From Actinomycetota bacterium (lineage in GTDB: Bacteria; Actinomycetota; Humimicrobiia; Humimicrobiales; Humimicrobiaceae), in contig JACVJB010000040.1 in NCBI GenBank assembly GCA_015711775.1, positions 1-6,993 of the forward strand: 6,993 nt of DNA, written 5' to 3'. The position numbers were made by a program, and so were the translations under genes. Shown here piece after piece: positions 6,053-6,993 of this stretch (positions are counted from its first letter, which is position 1; each line of letters begins with the position of its first letter). Below the pieces are notes generated by a model. The model was not told where the DNA came from. It searched no databases and saw only the letters and a list, made by a program, of their open reading frames with translations.

Positions 6053-6388
6053 CTACTTTTTCAGGACTGAAAGCTTTCTTAGCTTATTAATTTTTGACGC
6101 AACAAACTCCCATTTAGACCAGAATCTGTACAACTCCTCGCGCCCAGCGTCGTTAAGTATGAAAAATTTCCTTGGTGGCCCAATTTCGGACAACTTTTTT
6201 TCAATGTCCACAAGTTTATTCTTTTCAAGCCGCACTAATATGGTGTATACAGTCCCATCTACTACATCTGTGAAACCGAGCGCATTAAGGCGACGAGTGA
6301 TTTCGTACCCGTAGGTTTTCCCTCGGCTGATGATTTCGAGGATGCAACCCTCCAGCACACCTTTCAGTATTTCAGTTAAATTATCCGT
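6053..6388 (-). CDS. PadR-family transcriptional regulator (start uncertain, apparent ACG)
   Basis: Counted from the ACG at 6388 this is 111 residues, the usual size of short PadR proteins. The PadR winged helix is clear: NLTEILKGVLEGCILEII (helix 1), TYGYEITRRLNALGF (helix 2), DGTVYTILVRLEKNKLV (recognition helix), then the GPPRKFFILNDAGREEL wing. A basic C-terminal helix ends in KLRKLSVLKK. PadR proteins are dimeric repressors, often of neighbouring membrane-protein genes and of themselves. The frame stays open to an ATG at 6481, but that ATG lies upstream of the gene's own promoter. The strong site GAGGAGGTG is 8 bases before an ACG codon, and an ATG there would give the expected M-DNLTEILKG start. 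GTG at 6397 is in frame but lies within that Shine-Dalgarno. About 5 of 8 arginine codons are CGN, unlike the AGR-rich neighbours, which hints at transfer. Confidence 0.85.
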   Translation of the reverse strand, partial: TDNLTEILKGVLEGCILEIISRGKTYGYEITRRLNALGFTDVVDGTVYTILVRLEKNKLVDIEKKLSEIGPPRKFFILNDAGREELYRFWSKWEFVASKINKLRKLSVLKK

Positions 6389-6394
6389 ATTAAA

Positions 6395-6403
6395 CACCTC
6401 CTC
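6395..6403 (-). promoter_or_regulatory. Shine-Dalgarno site that decides the padR start
   Basis: GAGGAGGTG on the - strand is the strongest ribosome binding site in this part of the window. The core AGGAGG (6397-6402) is 8 bases from the ACG at 6386-6388. The only in-frame ATG (6479-6481) is 76 bases farther upstream. The site therefore points to initiation at ACG, or at an ATG lost to a T-to-C change or a sequencing error. Confidence 0.65.
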
Positions 6404-6404
6404 T

Positions 6405-6459
6405 AATAAGCAATACTTATATTCTGTAATACTTATTACTGGTATATAGTAATACAGAG
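6405..6459. promoter_or_regulatory. Repeat array over the padR promoter, probable PadR operator
   Basis: Several nested repeats lie over the -10, start point and leader. There is a direct repeat AATACTTAT (6412-6420 and 6428-6436, period 16). GTAATAC occurs at 6426-6432 and 6449-6455 (period 23). A near-perfect palindrome GTAATA-CT-TATTAC spans 6426-6439, and ATAAG-CAATA-CTTAT spans 6406-6420. TCTGTAATA (6423-6431) and TAATACAGA (6451-6459) form a larger inverted repeat with one mismatch. The position suits autorepression by PadR binding (inference; PadR operators vary by subfamily). Confidence 0.55.
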
Positions 6460-6474
6460 TAGTGGAACTGTCAA
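6446..6474 (-). promoter_or_regulatory. Sigma-70-type promoter of padR
   Basis: On the - strand a perfect TTGACA -35 (6469-6474) is followed by a 17-base spacer and TACTAT (6446-6451), one base off TATAAT. Transcription would start near 6439 and give a ~50-base leader that carries GAGGAGG. This is the best promoter match in the window. It lies entirely inside the open frame upstream of padR, so the long form of PadR starting at 6481 is not made from it. Confidence 0.75.
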
Positions 6475-6529
6475 TAGACATTTTATAAAAAATTTGCAGG
6501 CACCTTCAATAAGTAATGTCAGAAACCTA

Positions 6530-6898
6530 TTACAAAGAAAAAAGCCGGGGTATTATTATTTCTTCAAGGACAAGAATTAGAATTAACAGGATAATTATTG
6601 AACCCAGGATGACTGCCGCAATATCAATTCCCTTGCCTTTTTTAATATATGTTTCATCACTTATTCTTTTAAGGTCGATGCTTCCGCAAACAATTGCGGT
6701 TATTGATAAACAAATTATTGCTGACAGCAATACTGCAAAACCTGTGATATAGGCAGAAATCTTCTCAATAGGAATAAAAATCAAATTTGAAAGGAATATT
6801 ATTATGTATATGACCGAAAGGACGTGAGAAGTAATGCCCGCAACAAGAGCTGCCAGGGATAACTTCCTAAAGTTTACTGCAGAGATTTTATCTTTCAT
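6530..6898 (-). CDS. DUF4190-like small integral membrane protein
   Basis: A 122-residue, strongly hydrophobic protein with membrane segments at about residues 13-44, 50-73 and 90-112. The pattern LSLAALVAGITS...SITAIVCGSIDLKRI...KGKGIDIAAVILGSIIIL resembles DUF4190-type proteins: two helices, a short basic/polar loop ending in GKG, then a glycine-containing final helix. The function of the family is unknown. The ATG at 6898 overlaps the stop of the upstream gene as ATGA. Its Shine-Dalgarno is poor (GGA 12 bases away), so translation probably depends on coupling to that gene. It lies directly upstream of padR's promoter on the same strand. Small membrane proteins are frequent PadR neighbours, so regulation by PadR is possible but not shown. 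Confidence 0.7.
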   Translation of the reverse strand: MKDKISAVNFRKLSLAALVAGITSHVLSVIYIIIFLSNLIFIPIEKISAYITGFAVLLSAIICLSITAIVCGSIDLKRISDETYIKKGKGIDIAAVILGSIIILLILILVLEEIIIPRLFSL

Positions 6899-6993
6899 TG
6901 TTTAATAAAATCCAGATTAAATCCATTCACTTTTCTAAAAATATCTAACCACTGCATATATTCTTGTGCACTTGCCAGACCGGTTAAGGGCGC
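6895..6993 (-). CDS. 3' end of an unidentified gene, cut by the window edge
   Basis: Entering from the right edge, a - strand frame reads 32 residues (APLTGLASAQEYMQWLDIFR then KVNGFNLDFIKQ) to TGA at 6895-6897. The TGA overlaps the ATG of the DUF4190-like gene as ATGA, the classic sign of translational coupling in an operon. The segment is soluble-looking and uses ordinary codons, but it is too short for me to assign a family. The frame is open through the edge, so the rest of the gene lies outside. Confidence 0.6.
   Translation of the reverse strand, partial: APLTGLASAQEYMQWLDIFRKVNGFNLDFIKQ

Noticed and set aside
5552..6314. + strand open frames opposite the cyclophilin-like and padR genes
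   Set aside because: They overlap genes with clear family motifs on the other strand and show no domain of their own.
6389..6481. N-terminal extension of PadR from the ATG at 6481
   Set aside because: This stretch contains the -35, the -10 and the repeat array. The predicted transcript begins downstream of the ATG, and the peptide has no PadR-like sequence.
69..6993. A single light-responsive gene system linking heliorhodopsin to the PCP_red-containing protein
   Set aside because: The genes are on opposite strands and separated by a terminator and an unrelated 2-kb gene, and PCP_red occurs outside photosynthesis. The light theme is suggestive only.

Overview
The window is a low-GC (AT-rich) bacterial-type chromosomal segment. 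Coding density is moderate, arginine codons are mostly AGA/AGG, and Shine-Dalgarno sites are purine-rich. A heliorhodopsin, a MshEN-type glycosyltransferase, a flavin reductase-like protein with a PCP_red-type tail and a PadR regulator together suggest an uncultured, probably anaerobic or subsurface lineage. A deep-branching low-GC Actinobacteriota or Chloroflexi/Firmicutes-like group would fit. This taxonomic guess is inference only; nothing here is a phylogenetic marker.

Left part, + strand (1-3371). A complete heliorhodopsin gene (69-884) has a strong ribosome binding site and is closed by a near-perfect 16-bp hairpin terminator. A 492-base intergenic region follows; its last ~160 bases are only about 7% GC and contain AT-rich palindromes. 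It leads into a large membrane glycosyltransferase (1377-3371). That protein's N-terminus carries the two-copy 24-residue motif of the c-di-GMP-binding MshEN domain, ahead of a BcsA/NfrB-like GT2 catalytic core.

Middle part, - strand (3465-5106). A convergent two-gene operon encodes a flavin reductase-like (FMN split-barrel) protein with a C-terminal PCP_red-like domain, then an ADP-ribosylglycohydrolase. The genes are 7 bases apart, and the second gene's ribosome binding site lies inside the end of the first.

Relic zone (5107-5496). This is not empty. It holds a degraded 3' fragment of exodeoxyribonuclease III (xth) on the + strand. The diagnostic GWRIDYFF and MGSD..HCP blocks are present but split by a one-base insertion, and the first two thirds of the gene are missing. 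A GAGAACCGTCCCC motif that I associate with mobile-element edges sits beside it and overlaps the promoter region of the flavin reductase operon.

Right part, - strand (5497-6993). A cyclophilin-fold DUF369-type protein is followed, in map order, by a PadR-family repressor. PadR has a very good sigma-70-type promoter, a nested array of repeats over that promoter, and an apparent ACG codon where the start should be. Upstream of it are a three-helix DUF4190-like membrane protein and the last 32 codons of an unidentified gene, which overlaps the membrane protein by ATGA. No tRNA, rRNA, CRISPR array or intact mobile element was found. The window does not form one obvious system. The most interesting items are the c-di-GMP-type glycosyltransferase, the flavin reductase/PCP_red fusion coupled to an ADP-ribosylglycohydrolase, the PadR start/operator region and the xth relic.
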